Assembly: GCA_048265185.1 (NCBI GenBank)
Contig: JBLXBZ010000005.1
Location: 62,001 to 126,000 of the forward strand
Source: JBLXBZ01 sp048265185
GTDB lineage: Bacteria; Pseudomonadota; Alphaproteobacteria; Rhizobiales; Stappiaceae
Length of the DNA: 64,000 nucleotides
Direction of reading: 5' to 3'
The notes under the pieces were generated by a model that was not told the DNA's origin, made no database searches, and was given only the letters and a program-made list of their open reading frames with translations. Shown here in pieces: positions 25,613 through 32,567 of this stretch (position 1 is the stretch's first letter; each line of letters begins with the position of its first letter). The translations under genes and the position numbers were made by a program.

Positions 25613-26437
25613 ATGCGGTCAGAACTGAAGGGACGGTGGATTAACCCCGCTGACGGGCGGGAGATGAGCCATCAAGCGGTGATGCGCATGGCCGCCGGCG
25701 CCAGCGCCCTCCTGCTTGGAGAGCAACACGACAAGGCCGCCCAGCATCGCTGGCAACTTCATGTAAGCGCGGGGGTTCTCGCCCTTGAAGAAAACGTGGT
25801 CATGGGCTTTGAAATGTTTCCCGCGCGGCTGGACGAGGTTCTGGCCGCCTGGACCAAGGGAGAGTTGAGCGAAGAGGCGTTTCTTGAGCAAAGCGAATGG
25901 AAAACGGTGTGGGGATTTCCCGCTGAGCTTTATTTGCCGCTGTTTCGCTTTTGCCGGCAATTTGGCCTCTCCATGCATGGATTGAACTGTCGGCGCGCGC
26001 TTGTCAGCGAAGTGGGCAAGCTTGGCTGGGACGCCATTGCGGTGGACGACAGGGACGGGGTGACGCCCGCCCTTGAGGCGACCAGCGCTTATCGGCGTTA
26101 TCTGTTCGATTTGACCGGGGGGGGCGTGAAAAAACGCCGGGCGAGCAGCGCGGAGGATCCGGCCTTTGACCGCTTCGTCAGGGCGCAGCAAGTGTGGGAT
26201 CGCGCCTTCGCCTGCCGTATCGCGGCGCTGCGCGGGAAAGAAAACGCGCCGTTGGTGATCGGGATTATCGGCCGGGGACATCTGGAGTTCGGCCATGGAA
26301 CCCCGGCCCAGCTTGCGGATCTTGGAGTTGGCGTCGATGAGCGTCCGGTGGTGACCTTGCTGCCGCATGTGGGCGAAGAGCCGCCCGCTCCGGGCGTCGC
26401 GGACGCGGTTTTCAAACTCGATCCGGCCGAAGTCTGA
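25613..26437 (+). CDS. ChaN-like haem-binding protein
   Basis: A 274-residue member of the ChaN/TIKI-like superfamily (PF04187 type): LLLGEQHDKAAQHRWQLHVSA, VVMGFEMFPARLDEVLAAW, FPAELYLPLFRFCRQFGLSMHGLNCRRALVSEVG and VIGIIGRGHLEFGHG are family blocks with the conserved acidic and His residues. Campylobacter ChaN binds haem pairs and is iron regulated. Here there is no lipobox or signal peptide at the chosen start (ATG 25613, AGGGAGAA upstream), so it is probably cytoplasmic unless it starts further upstream. It is the last gene of the haem operon. Partial loss of residues cannot be judged without an alignment. Confidence 0.75.
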   Translation: MRSELKGRWINPADGREMSHQAVMRMAAGASALLLGEQHDKAAQHRWQLHVSAGVLALEENVVMGFEMFPARLDEVLAAWTKGELSEEAFLEQSEWKTVWGFPAELYLPLFRFCRQFGLSMHGLNCRRALVSEVGKLGWDAIAVDDRDGVTPALEATSAYRRYLFDLTGGGVKKRRASSAEDPAFDRFVRAQQVWDRAFACRIAALRGKENAPLVIGIIGRGHLEFGHGTPAQLADLGVGVDERPVVTLLPHVGEEPPAPGVADAVFKLDPAEV

Positions 26438-26438
26438 C

Positions 26439-26509
26439 GTGAAAAGCGGCGAAGGCGGAAACGGGCGAGGCGGCTGCTCTCTCCCTTATGCGCTTTCGCT
26501 TTTTTTCAC
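26439..26509 (+). terminator. Possible terminator at the end of the haem operon
   Basis: GTGAAAAGCG-rich sequence at 26439-26459 pairs imperfectly with CGCTTTCGCTTTTTTTCAC at 26491-26509. A seven-T run ends the structure. It overlaps the end of the converging MFS gene, and the loop is large, so support is limited. Confidence 0.3.
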
Positions 26510-27709
26510 CATGCCTTGGTGGCCTTGTTTCAAGGACCACCAAAGAAAAAGCGCCGCTAGACACGGTGCTAGCGCCGCGACGGTGAGAAACATGAGCGCG
26601 GCGCGCGCGCCAAGATTTTCGATCAGGACGACGCCTAGCATAGGCGCGGCGGCGGCGGCGATGAGGGTTGGCGCGGCGATTTTTCCCATGATTCTCGGGT
26701 AATCCTCAGGGCCGAATAGAGCCAGCGGCAACGCCCCCCGAGTGATCGACCACAGGCCGTTTCCCGCGCCATAGGCCATGAGGGCCGCGCCGGCGGGCAT
26801 ATTCAGCGCCAGAGCGAAGAAGCCTGCGGCCACCAGCGTCACGGCGGCGATCATCGTCCAGATGGGATGGTGTCGGCCTCGACCCAGCATTTCCATCAAA
26901 CGCGCGCCCACTTGCGCCGGGCCAATGAGCGCGCCCACTCCGACGGCGGTGGCCAGCGCATAGCCTTGGCTGGTCAGAATCGTGATCAAATGGATCGATA
27001 AGATAGAGGCCAATATTGCTAAAATGGCGGCGGCGGCGGCGAAACACCAAAACCGGGGGTCTTTGAAGACGGAAGGGGAGGGCGTGAACGCCCGCTCCGT
27101 TTGATGATCGATTTTGGTCGGTTTCAGGGATGTGGGCTCCGGGGCGCCGCGTGGCAAAAGGAACCAGCACATGGGCAAAGTGGCGAAAAGATGCAAAGCC
27201 ATGTAAGTGAAACAGGCGCCGCGCCAGCCCATCGTTTCAACCAGAAATGCGGTGATTGGCCAGCATATGGTGCTGGCGAAGCCGCCCCAAAGGGTTAGCG
27301 TGGTTATGGCCGCGCGCGCGTCGTGGCCATAAATGCGTCCCAGAGCGGAGAAGGCGGCGTCATAAAGCGTCGCTCCCATTCCCATTCCCAGTACGACCCA
27401 TGCGGCGAAATACACCGGCAATGACGGCGCAAGGCCCAAAAGACCCAGCCCCCCAGCGACAAGCGCCACGCCGATGATAAAGACCGGCCGGCCACCGTGA
27501 TCCTGAATCATTCGCCCCACATAAGTGGCCGCAAGTCCGGAGACCAGCAAGCCGAGGGAGACGCCCGCAGTGATTGCGCCACTGTTCCAGCCGGTGTCGG
27601 CGGCGATGGGTCCGGCCAGCACCGCAAGTAGATAATAAGTCGTGCCCCAAGTGAAAATTTCAATGACGCCAAGAGCGGAGATCGTGCGCGTGCGCTTATT
27701 TATGATCAT
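26486..27709 (-). CDS. Major facilitator superfamily transporter, ArsR-controlled
   Basis: A 407-residue MFS protein with about twelve hydrophobic helices. The N-terminal half shows the cytoplasmic loop pattern (GRMIQDHGGRPVFIIG) of an antiporter-type MFS. The gene starts inside the stop of the ArsR gene (ATGA overlap), so both are one operon. Since that ArsR has the Cys pair of the arsenite-sensing AfArsR type, the transporter is probably an arsenical or metalloid efflux protein (ArsK and ArsJ are MFS examples). The link rests on context alone. No arsenate reductase, ArsB or ACR3 is in the window. Confidence 0.8.
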   Translation of the reverse strand: MIINKRTRTISALGVIEIFTWGTTYYLLAVLAGPIAADTGWNSGAITAGVSLGLLVSGLAATYVGRMIQDHGGRPVFIIGVALVAGGLGLLGLAPSLPVYFAAWVVLGMGMGATLYDAAFSALGRIYGHDARAAITTLTLWGGFASTICWPITAFLVETMGWRGACFTYMALHLFATLPMCWFLLPRGAPEPTSLKPTKIDHQTERAFTPSPSVFKDPRFWCFAAAAAILAILASILSIHLITILTSQGYALATAVGVGALIGPAQVGARLMEMLGRGRHHPIWTMIAAVTLVAAGFFALALNMPAGAALMAYGAGNGLWSITRGALPLALFGPEDYPRIMGKIAAPTLIAAAAAPMLGVVLIENLGARAALMFLTVAALAPCLAALFLWWSLKQGHQGMVKKSESA

Positions 27710-28029
27710 TCCGAGCGCCGCCCGTTCGCCGCCGACGCGCCCACTTCGTCAGCGCAGCATTCATTCACGAGAAAACCGATCAGACGTGTCATGACGTCAT
27801 ATTTCGCGTGGCAGATCAGGCTTGTTCCGTCTCTCTCCTGACGCAAGAGGTCTGTGTCCCGCAGGCGTTTCAGGTGATGCGATAAAGTGGAGGCGGGTAG
27901 GTCAAGCCGTTGTTGCAATTGACCCACCGGCAGGCCCGTCCGGCCCGCGCGCACAAGCGTTTTGTAAAGCGCGAGCCGTGTGGGGTTGCCAAGCGCCTCA
28001 AGTTGGCGGGATGCTATTTCGATGTCCAT
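27706..28029 (-). CDS. arsR: ArsR/SmtB-family repressor, AfArsR type
   Basis: A 107-residue winged-helix repressor. The core (about 5-75) reads ASRQLEALGNPTRLALYKTLVRAG, then the recognition helix LDLPASTLSHHLKRLRDTDLL. The C-terminal FLVNECCADE carries a vicinal Cys pair, matching AfArsR-type sensors in which C-terminal Cys residues bind As(III) or Sb(III). A further Cys (LICHAK) lies in the wing. The palindrome at 28015-28036 covers its start codon and a near-copy lies 55 bp upstream, an arrangement typical of autoregulation. It is translationally coupled to the MFS gene. Confidence 0.9.
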   Translation of the reverse strand: MDIEIASRQLEALGNPTRLALYKTLVRAGRTGLPVGQLQQRLDLPASTLSHHLKRLRDTDLLRQERDGTSLICHAKYDVMTRLIGFLVNECCADEVGASAANGRRSE

Positions 28030-28036
28030 GGAAATA
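28015..28036. promoter_or_regulatory. ArsR operator, copy 1 (over the start codon)
   Basis: A 22-bp palindrome (TATTTCgATG-TC-CATgGAAATA). It contains the ATG of the ArsR gene, so binding would block both transcription and translation initiation. It differs from copy 2 at 3 of 22 positions. Confidence 0.7.
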
Positions 28037-28069
28037 GCTAAACGGCATTAACGCTTTGGCGTCAAGGAA

Positions 28070-28091
28070 TATTTCGATTTTCATAGAAATA
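28070..28091. promoter_or_regulatory. ArsR operator, copy 2
   Basis: A 22-bp near-palindrome (TATTTCgATT-TT-CATaGAAATA), 55 bp upstream of copy 1, which is about five helical turns. A weak promoter in minus-strand reading (TTGACG, 17 bases, TTTAGC) lies between the two copies. Confidence 0.65.
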
Positions 28092-28102
28092 AGCTTTAGC
28101 TG

Positions 28103-29671
28103 TTAGATCTCGTAGGCTGGGTGAGTAGCGAGTTCATAGAACGGCGGCCCTGCTTGCGAGCTGAACGCGTAAGGATATGGATACATAGAAGGATTAGCTG
28201 ACCACGCCGTCTGCGTTTCAGCTATTTCATGTAGCTCCATACCAAATTTTTCCGCTACTTTAGTATTAGATAATTTCATCCTATTGTATCTATAGTTTTT
28301 GATGCAATCTATCATAGTTATATTATTATTTAATAATTCTGCATCATATAGAGTTCTCATGTTATCATGTAATTTTTGTATTATTACTTTTGAGATATTT
28401 GTTTCTTTAGATAGATCAACATTTGATATGCGTCTTCCATTATTAAAGCATTCCAATATTTTTGAAATAATATAATCGTTTACGTCCAAAAATTTTTTTT
28501 TAGGAAAAAAATCTTCTTTTATTACATCTCTAGCAGGGTTCAGGGATCTTAATGGTAATGATTTATTTTTTATAAATTTATTTTCTTCGATTGTGTCCCT
28601 TTTTAGAATAATGTTAATCATTTTTTTCTTTAATTTAATATCTAATTCTTTGTTATTTCTTATTAACATTATTTTATTGTTAAAGTATTCGTGTATTTTG
28701 AAAGCGATTCTTTGAGGAACTTCAAACTCTTCCTCGATTTTATGAATGGCTTCCGTAACGTTTCTTATTACGGCGGTGGGGATGCAATCTCGATATTTTT
28801 CCTGATGAGGCGGTAGTTTTGTTGAAATTATTCTCGGTTTTTCTATTTCTATCCTGCTGATGTTTGCTCCCATATCCTCTTCAGGGGGCGGCGCAGCGGT
28901 TGAGCCGATTGAGCTGCTCATAAAAAAACTGGAAAGGGGGGGGAGGGGCGCCTCTGGAGGAACAACGTTTTCAGGCAGGAACGCGTTGCTCGTCTGCGGA
29001 AGTAATAAATGACTATGATCGGCGTTTATGAGAGGAGGGGGCGCGTTGTTGATGAAATCTGGCGGTCTAAAGTCTTCTCGTTCATGGTATTCGGTGTGGC
29101 CTTGAAAGCAGTTGAACTCGTCTGGGTTTGAGACAACGTAATTTGGCGCGTCAGCTGAGCTGCTCATAAAAAAACTTGAGATGGGGGGGAGGGGCGCCTC
29201 TGGAGGAACAACGTTTTCAGGCAGGAACGCGTTGCTCGTCTGCGGAAGTAATAAATGACTATGATCGGCGTTTATGAGAGGAGGGGGCGCGTTGTTGATG
29301 AAATCTGGCGGTCTAAAGTCTTCTCGTTCATGGTGTTCGGTGTGGCCTTGAAAGCAGTTGAACTCGTCTGGGTTTGAGACAACGTAATTTGGCGCGTCAG
29401 CTGAGTTGTTCATAAAAAAACTTGAGATGGGGGGAAGAGTTACCTCTGGAGGAACAACGTTTTCGGGCAGGAATGCGTTACTCGTCTGCGGAGGCAAGAA
29501 AAAACTATGATCGGCGCTTATGGAAGGAGGGGGCGCGTTGTTGATGAAATCTGGCGGTCTAAAGTCTTCTCGTTCATGGTGTTCGGTGTGGCCTTGAAAC
29601 CAGTTGAACTCGTCTGGGTTTGAGACAACGTAACTGGGCCCTGCTCCGCACCAAAAACTTGAGCGCTCCAT
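28103..29671 (-). CDS. Unrecognised protein with three tandem 82-residue repeats and an AT-rich helical domain
   Basis: A 522-residue protein I cannot place. Residues 14-259 are three tandem 82-residue repeats, rich in Pro, Asn and Phe (NPDEFNCFQGHTE, REDFRPPDFINNAPPP, FLPENVVPPE). A Pro-rich linker follows. Residues 290-495 are Lys/Ile/Asn-rich, helical and AT-biased in codon use, unlike neighbouring genes. Stretches such as RISNVDLSKETNISKVIIQKL and MKLSNTKVAEKFGMELHEI look like degenerate helix-turn-helices. The end (YAFSSQAGPPFYELATHPAYEI) is aromatic. The ATG at 29671 has GAGG about ten bases upstream. No signal peptide is seen. A secreted effector or DNA-binding factor would fit; neither is shown. 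Confidence 0.7.
   Translation of the reverse strand: MERSSFWCGAGPSYVVSNPDEFNWFQGHTEHHEREDFRPPDFINNAPPPSISADHSFFLPPQTSNAFLPENVVPPEVTLPPISSFFMNNSADAPNYVVSNPDEFNCFQGHTEHHEREDFRPPDFINNAPPPLINADHSHLLLPQTSNAFLPENVVPPEAPLPPISSFFMSSSADAPNYVVSNPDEFNCFQGHTEYHEREDFRPPDFINNAPPPLINADHSHLLLPQTSNAFLPENVVPPEAPLPPLSSFFMSSSIGSTAAPPPEEDMGANISRIEIEKPRIISTKLPPHQEKYRDCIPTAVIRNVTEAIHKIEEEFEVPQRIAFKIHEYFNNKIMLIRNNKELDIKLKKKMINIILKRDTIEENKFIKNKSLPLRSLNPARDVIKEDFFPKKKFLDVNDYIISKILECFNNGRRISNVDLSKETNISKVIIQKLHDNMRTLYDAELLNNNITMIDCIKNYRYNRMKLSNTKVAEKFGMELHEIAETQTAWSANPSMYPYPYAFSSQAGPPFYELATHPAYEI
28895..29632 (-). repeat. Three tandem 246-bp repeats inside the unrecognised gene
   Basis: The units lie at 29387-29632, 29141-29386 and 28895-29140. 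They keep frame (82 codons each). The second and third units are nearly identical in DNA, including synonymous positions, while the first has drifted. This indicates a recent duplication, or gene conversion, of the later unit. Confidence 0.9.
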
Positions 29672-29715
29672 ATCAAATTTTTCCTCTATTAAAAGCGGTG
29701 AAGCTTATGTGTCCC

Positions 29716-29991
29716 TCATTTTGTGTTTTTTCGCCAAGTTTTGGAGGTGGTGTTTTGCGCAACGACGGTCTGATTATTAATGCGTTGTTTGTGAAAATAC
29801 TGCTCGGGAAAGGATACGCCTCTGTGCAAGCTTATGGCGTCACTACGAATATGTTCGCGGTTCACGTCAGATAAAAAAGGCGTATCCGCCTGCGGGCGCA
29901 TATCAATTTTTGTTCCGAGAGCGTTTCCGTTATTGGTGATTTGTGATCGCCTCTCTTTCTCGGCGTACTTTGACTCTAGGTCATCAAGCAA
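29716..29991 (-). CDS. Short hypothetical frame upstream of the repeat protein
   Basis: A 91-codon frame on the same strand as the repeat protein, starting at a TTG and with an internal ATG 30 codons later. Its composition (charged N-terminus, KTWRKNTK end) is protein-like, but neither start has a good ribosome site. It may be a remnant of an island gene or pure chance. Confidence 0.25.
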   Translation of the reverse strand: MLDDLESKYAEKERRSQITNNGNALGTKIDMRPQADTPFLSDVNREHIRSDAISLHRGVSFPEQYFHKQRINNQTVVAQNTTSKTWRKNTK

Positions 29992-30061
29992 GCTCGGGCG
30001 CTCTGATGGCTTTCACAATTTATTGGACAATGGCCAATGCGCGCCGGGAATTTCCGGTTAG

Positions 30062-30276
30062 AAACGCATCAGTATTTTCATACGGCTGAGCGGCGATGGC
30101 GCGTTTTTCATCGATTTTGACGATCTGGTTCTGGAGGCGGTCACCGACGTTGATCAACTGCCGTTGGAGACGCGCCCGCATGCGCTCACTGAAGCCGCGT
30201 TGGAGCTCTGTTCAGGCGCCGTCAAGGCTCGCGGGATGGTTTACGTGGGCAGCGTCAACGCATGCGGCGGCTTTTG
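30062..30276 (+). pseudogene. Gene remnant with coding-like composition
   Basis: A plus-strand frame open from 30062 to a stop at 30335-30337 has alphaproteobacterial codon bias and protein-like sequence (IRLSGDGAFFIDFDDLVLEAVTDVDQLP, then ALTEAALELCSGAVKARGMVYVGSVNACGGFC). It has no start codon with a ribosome site, and its 3' part overlaps the antisense ABM gene. It looks like an internal slice of a lost gene. I do not recognise the family. Confidence 0.4.
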
Positions 30277-30624
30277 TCACGGGTCGTGGATTTTTCGGCT
30301 GTCCCGGGGAGCGTGGGCGCGCTCGAACATGCCGTAGTCGCGGATAACGCTGGCGACCCGAAGGCGATAGTCGTCAAAAACCCTTTTGCGTCCCTTCGCC
30401 TGCGCGCCGCGATGGGCCTGAAGGTTGCGCCATTGTTCGACGGCGGTTTCATCGGTGAAAAAGGATAGAGACAGGATCTTGCGCGGGTCGCTCAAGCTTT
30501 GGAATCGCTCGACGGATATGAAGCCCTCGATTTCATCCAGCAGCGGCCGCATTTCGGCGGCGATGTCGAGATATTCGTCTTTGCGTCCCGCCGCAGGCTC
30601 CACTTCGAAGATGACGGCGATCAT
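30277..30624 (-). CDS. Antibiotic-biosynthesis-monooxygenase (ABM) family protein
   Basis: A 115-residue protein of the ferredoxin-like ABM fold: MIAVIFEVEPAAGRKDEYLDIAAEMRPLLDEIEGFISVERFQSLSDPRKILSLSFFTDETAVEQWRN is the family pattern. Members act as small oxygenases or simply bind hydrophobic ligands; without the known catalytic residues the reaction is open. It starts within the last bases of the NIPSNAP-like gene (four-base overlap), so the two are one unit. Both are divergent from the ArsR-like regulator at 31026 and presumably under its control. Confidence 0.8.
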   Translation of the reverse strand: MIAVIFEVEPAAGRKDEYLDIAAEMRPLLDEIEGFISVERFQSLSDPRKILSLSFFTDETAVEQWRNLQAHRGAQAKGRKRVFDDYRLRVASVIRDYGMFERAHAPRDSRKIHDP

Positions 30625-30950
30625 TTCGGCGCCCCGCCAAAAGACGCTGTGGATGCGAGCTTAAGAAAGCTTCGCTCTTCTCGCAGCAGGAATTTTTCTT
30701 TCTGCGCGAAGTCATAATTTTTCCGGCCAATAGGATCTGCGGCTAATCTGGCGCGATAGGCTTCATATTCGGTCAGACTCGCCACGTTATAGACGCCATA
30801 GGCAAGGGTGCTGGAGCCTTCATGAGGGGCGTAATAGCCGATTAGATCCGCGCCGCAGCGCGGGATCGCCTGTCCCCAGTTGCGGGCGTATTCTTCAAAT
30901 TGAGCTTTCTTGGTTGGGTCGATATGATAGCGGATGAAGCAGGTCAGCAT
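30621..30950 (-). CDS. NIPSNAP-family protein
   Basis: A 109-residue ferredoxin-like fold protein: MLTCFIRYHIDPTKKAQFEEYARNWGQAIPRCGADLIGYYAPHEGSSTLAYGVYNVASLTEYEAYRARLAADP matches NIPSNAP domains. The biochemical role of bacterial NIPSNAP proteins is poorly known. It is the first gene of a two-gene unit with the ABM protein. The start lies 75 bp from that of the divergent regulator, whose palindrome could control both directions. Confidence 0.82.
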   Translation of the reverse strand: MLTCFIRYHIDPTKKAQFEEYARNWGQAIPRCGADLIGYYAPHEGSSTLAYGVYNVASLTEYEAYRARLAADPIGRKNYDFAQKEKFLLREERSFLKLASTASFGGAPK

Positions 30951-31006
30951 TGGCGTTTCCTTTCATTGAACGTGGGGGGAGACTACGCTATTGTTTCGTG
31001 TAGATG

Positions 31007-31024
31007 GTTCGATTAAGATCGAAC
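31007..31024. promoter_or_regulatory. Perfect inverted repeat, likely operator of the ArsR-like regulator
   Basis: GTTCGAT-TAAG-ATCGAAC is an exact seven-base inverted repeat. It ends one base before the ATG of the regulator and lies in the promoter region shared with the divergent NIPSNAP/ABM genes. Confidence 0.65.
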
Positions 31025-31025
31025 T

Positions 31026-31727
31026 ATGAAAGAAGGTCCAGACATCGCCCGCGTCGCCGCGCTGATCGGCGACCCCGCCCGCGCCAATATGCTGACCGCG
31101 TTGATGAGCGGAAAAGCTTTGACGGCGAGCGAGCTTGCCGAAGAAGCGGGGGTGACGCTTCAGACCGCCAGCTCGCATTTGTCCAAGCTGGACGAGGGGG
31201 GCCTTTTGCGACCTCGCAAACAGGGGCGGCACAAGTATTTTTCTCTGGCCAGCGTTGAAGTGGCTCATGTGCTGGAAAGTCTTATGGGGCTGGCCGCTGG
31301 AGCGGGGCATTTGCGCGTGCGCACTGGGCCGAAGGATACGCGGTTGCGCAAGGCGCGGGTGTGTTACAACCATCTGGCCGGCGACATGGGCGCGCAGCTT
31401 TTCGAAGGTCTTCTGGCGCGCGGTTATTTGCGCCTGGCGGGGGAAAGCCTTTCCTTGAGCGACGCGGGGCGGGATTTCGTCGTTGAGTTCGGCGTCGAGC
31501 TGGCCTCGCTGGAGAAAAAAAGAGCGCCGCTTTGTCTTGAGTGTCTTGATTGGAGCGCGCGCCGCTCTCATTTGGCGGGCGGCCTTGGGCGCGCGTTCCT
31601 TGCCCGGTTTGAGGAATTGTCATGGGCGCGGCGCGAGGAGAAAACCCGCGTCGTCACCTTTTCCAGAACGGGCGAGGAGGCGTTTGAACGACTGTTCGGG
31701 CCTGTGAAGACCGTCCTCTCCGCTTGA
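31026..31727 (+). CDS. ArsR-family regulator with a C-terminal ligand domain
   Basis: A 233-residue regulator. An N-terminal ArsR-type winged helix (about 5-85; LIGDPARANMLTALMSG, SELAEEAGVTLQTASSHLSKLDEGGLLRPRKQGRHKYFSL) is followed by a second winged-helix-like region (about 105-225; CYNHLAGDMGAQLFEGLLARGYLRL, LSLSDAGRDFV). This long form is common in proteobacteria and is not metal-type. The Cys pair CLECLDW might bind a ligand or zinc. It is divergent from the NIPSNAP/ABM pair. The effector is unknown. Confidence 0.85.
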   Translation: MKEGPDIARVAALIGDPARANMLTALMSGKALTASELAEEAGVTLQTASSHLSKLDEGGLLRPRKQGRHKYFSLASVEVAHVLESLMGLAAGAGHLRVRTGPKDTRLRKARVCYNHLAGDMGAQLFEGLLARGYLRLAGESLSLSDAGRDFVVEFGVELASLEKKRAPLCLECLDWSARRSHLAGGLGRAFLARFEELSWARREEKTRVVTFSRTGEEAFERLFGPVKTVLSA

Positions 31728-31744
31728 TCCCGCCCCCGCTTTCG

Positions 31745-32359
31745 TTAAAGCATGCCGTCGGCGATGATGGATTGCACCGAAGGACGTTTTTCCATTTCCG
31801 CGCGCAGGGCCGAGAGTTTGGGGTAGTCTGACACGTCAACGCCGTCGCCCTTCAACCACCCCGTCACCACGTATAAATAGGCGTCCGCCAAGGTGAATTT
31901 CTCGCCCAGAAGATAAGGCCCTTTGAGCAAATTGGCTTCAACATAGTCGCAAGAGGCTTTAACGGTTTCGCGAGATTTGGCGCGCATGTCCTCAAGACTT
32001 TCAGGACGGTCGGCCCAGCGGTTTCCCCGCCCTTTATGAGCGTGGTTTACATGCCAGGTCGAGGCCAGATAATACATCAGCTCACGCATTTTCGCCGCCT
32101 GAAAGGGATCTGCGGGCGTCAATCCGGCCTCTGGCGCGCAGGCGCTTACATAGTCCAACAGCGCTCCGGTTTCGGTGATCACCCCCTCGTTCGTCACCAG
32201 CGCCGGCACTCTTCCCTTGGGATTGACGGCGAGATATTCAGGCGACGTTTGTTCTTTGGCGGCGAAATCCACCTTGATGGCCTCGAAAGGCAAATTCGCC
32301 TCCTTCAAGGCGATCATGACGGCGATTGATACGGTTCCGTTCATATAATAGAGCTTCAC
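31745..32359 (-). CDS. Glutathione S-transferase
   Basis: A 204-residue cytosolic GST. The N-terminal thioredoxin-like domain (MKLYYMNGTVSIAVMIALKEANLPFEAIKVDF, VNPKGRVPAL with the cis-Pro, then ITETGALLDYVS) resembles the beta and related bacterial classes; a Ser or Tyr/Met-Asn near the N-terminus would activate glutathione. The C-terminal helical domain (about 90-200) has the GPYLLGEKFTLADAYLYVVTGWL motif. It ends 17 bases from the regulator stop on the opposite strand, so the two converge. The physiological electrophile is not evident. Confidence 0.92.
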   Translation of the reverse strand: MKLYYMNGTVSIAVMIALKEANLPFEAIKVDFAAKEQTSPEYLAVNPKGRVPALVTNEGVITETGALLDYVSACAPEAGLTPADPFQAAKMRELMYYLASTWHVNHAHKGRGNRWADRPESLEDMRAKSRETVKASCDYVEANLLKGPYLLGEKFTLADAYLYVVTGWLKGDGVDVSDYPKLSALRAEMEKRPSVQSIIADGML

Positions 32360-32438
32360 AGGCCATCTCCAGCTTGGGATAAGTGGGCGGGTAAGTCTTT
32401 ATCTTTACATGCTTTTATTCTGATTTCCAGCGTTTGAT

Positions 32439-32457
32439 AGACAAGTAAATCTTGTCT
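32439..32457. promoter_or_regulatory. Perfect inverted repeat upstream of hyuA
   Basis: AGACAAG-TAAAT-CTTGTCT is an exact seven-base inverted repeat about 110 bp upstream of hyuA, between hyuA and the divergent GST gene. The element GACAAGT-(A/C)-AAT recurs at the TRAP promoter (44498-44508). GntR or LysR regulators encoded at 38.4-40.4 kb are candidates. Confidence 0.4.
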
Positions 32458-32567
32458 GTTTTCATTCTTTCTTGGCTATCGCAAAGCCAGGCGGCGGCTA
32501 TGTTGATTTACATATGAGACCTGAGATGCGCCGCTTTTGAAGCCGCTTTCGCTGGGAGGGGACCTGT

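Noticed and set aside
28895..29632. Tandem repeats considered as a CRISPR array or satellite.
   Set aside because: The unit is 246 bp with no spacers and keeps one reading frame throughout, so it is an intragenic coding repeat.
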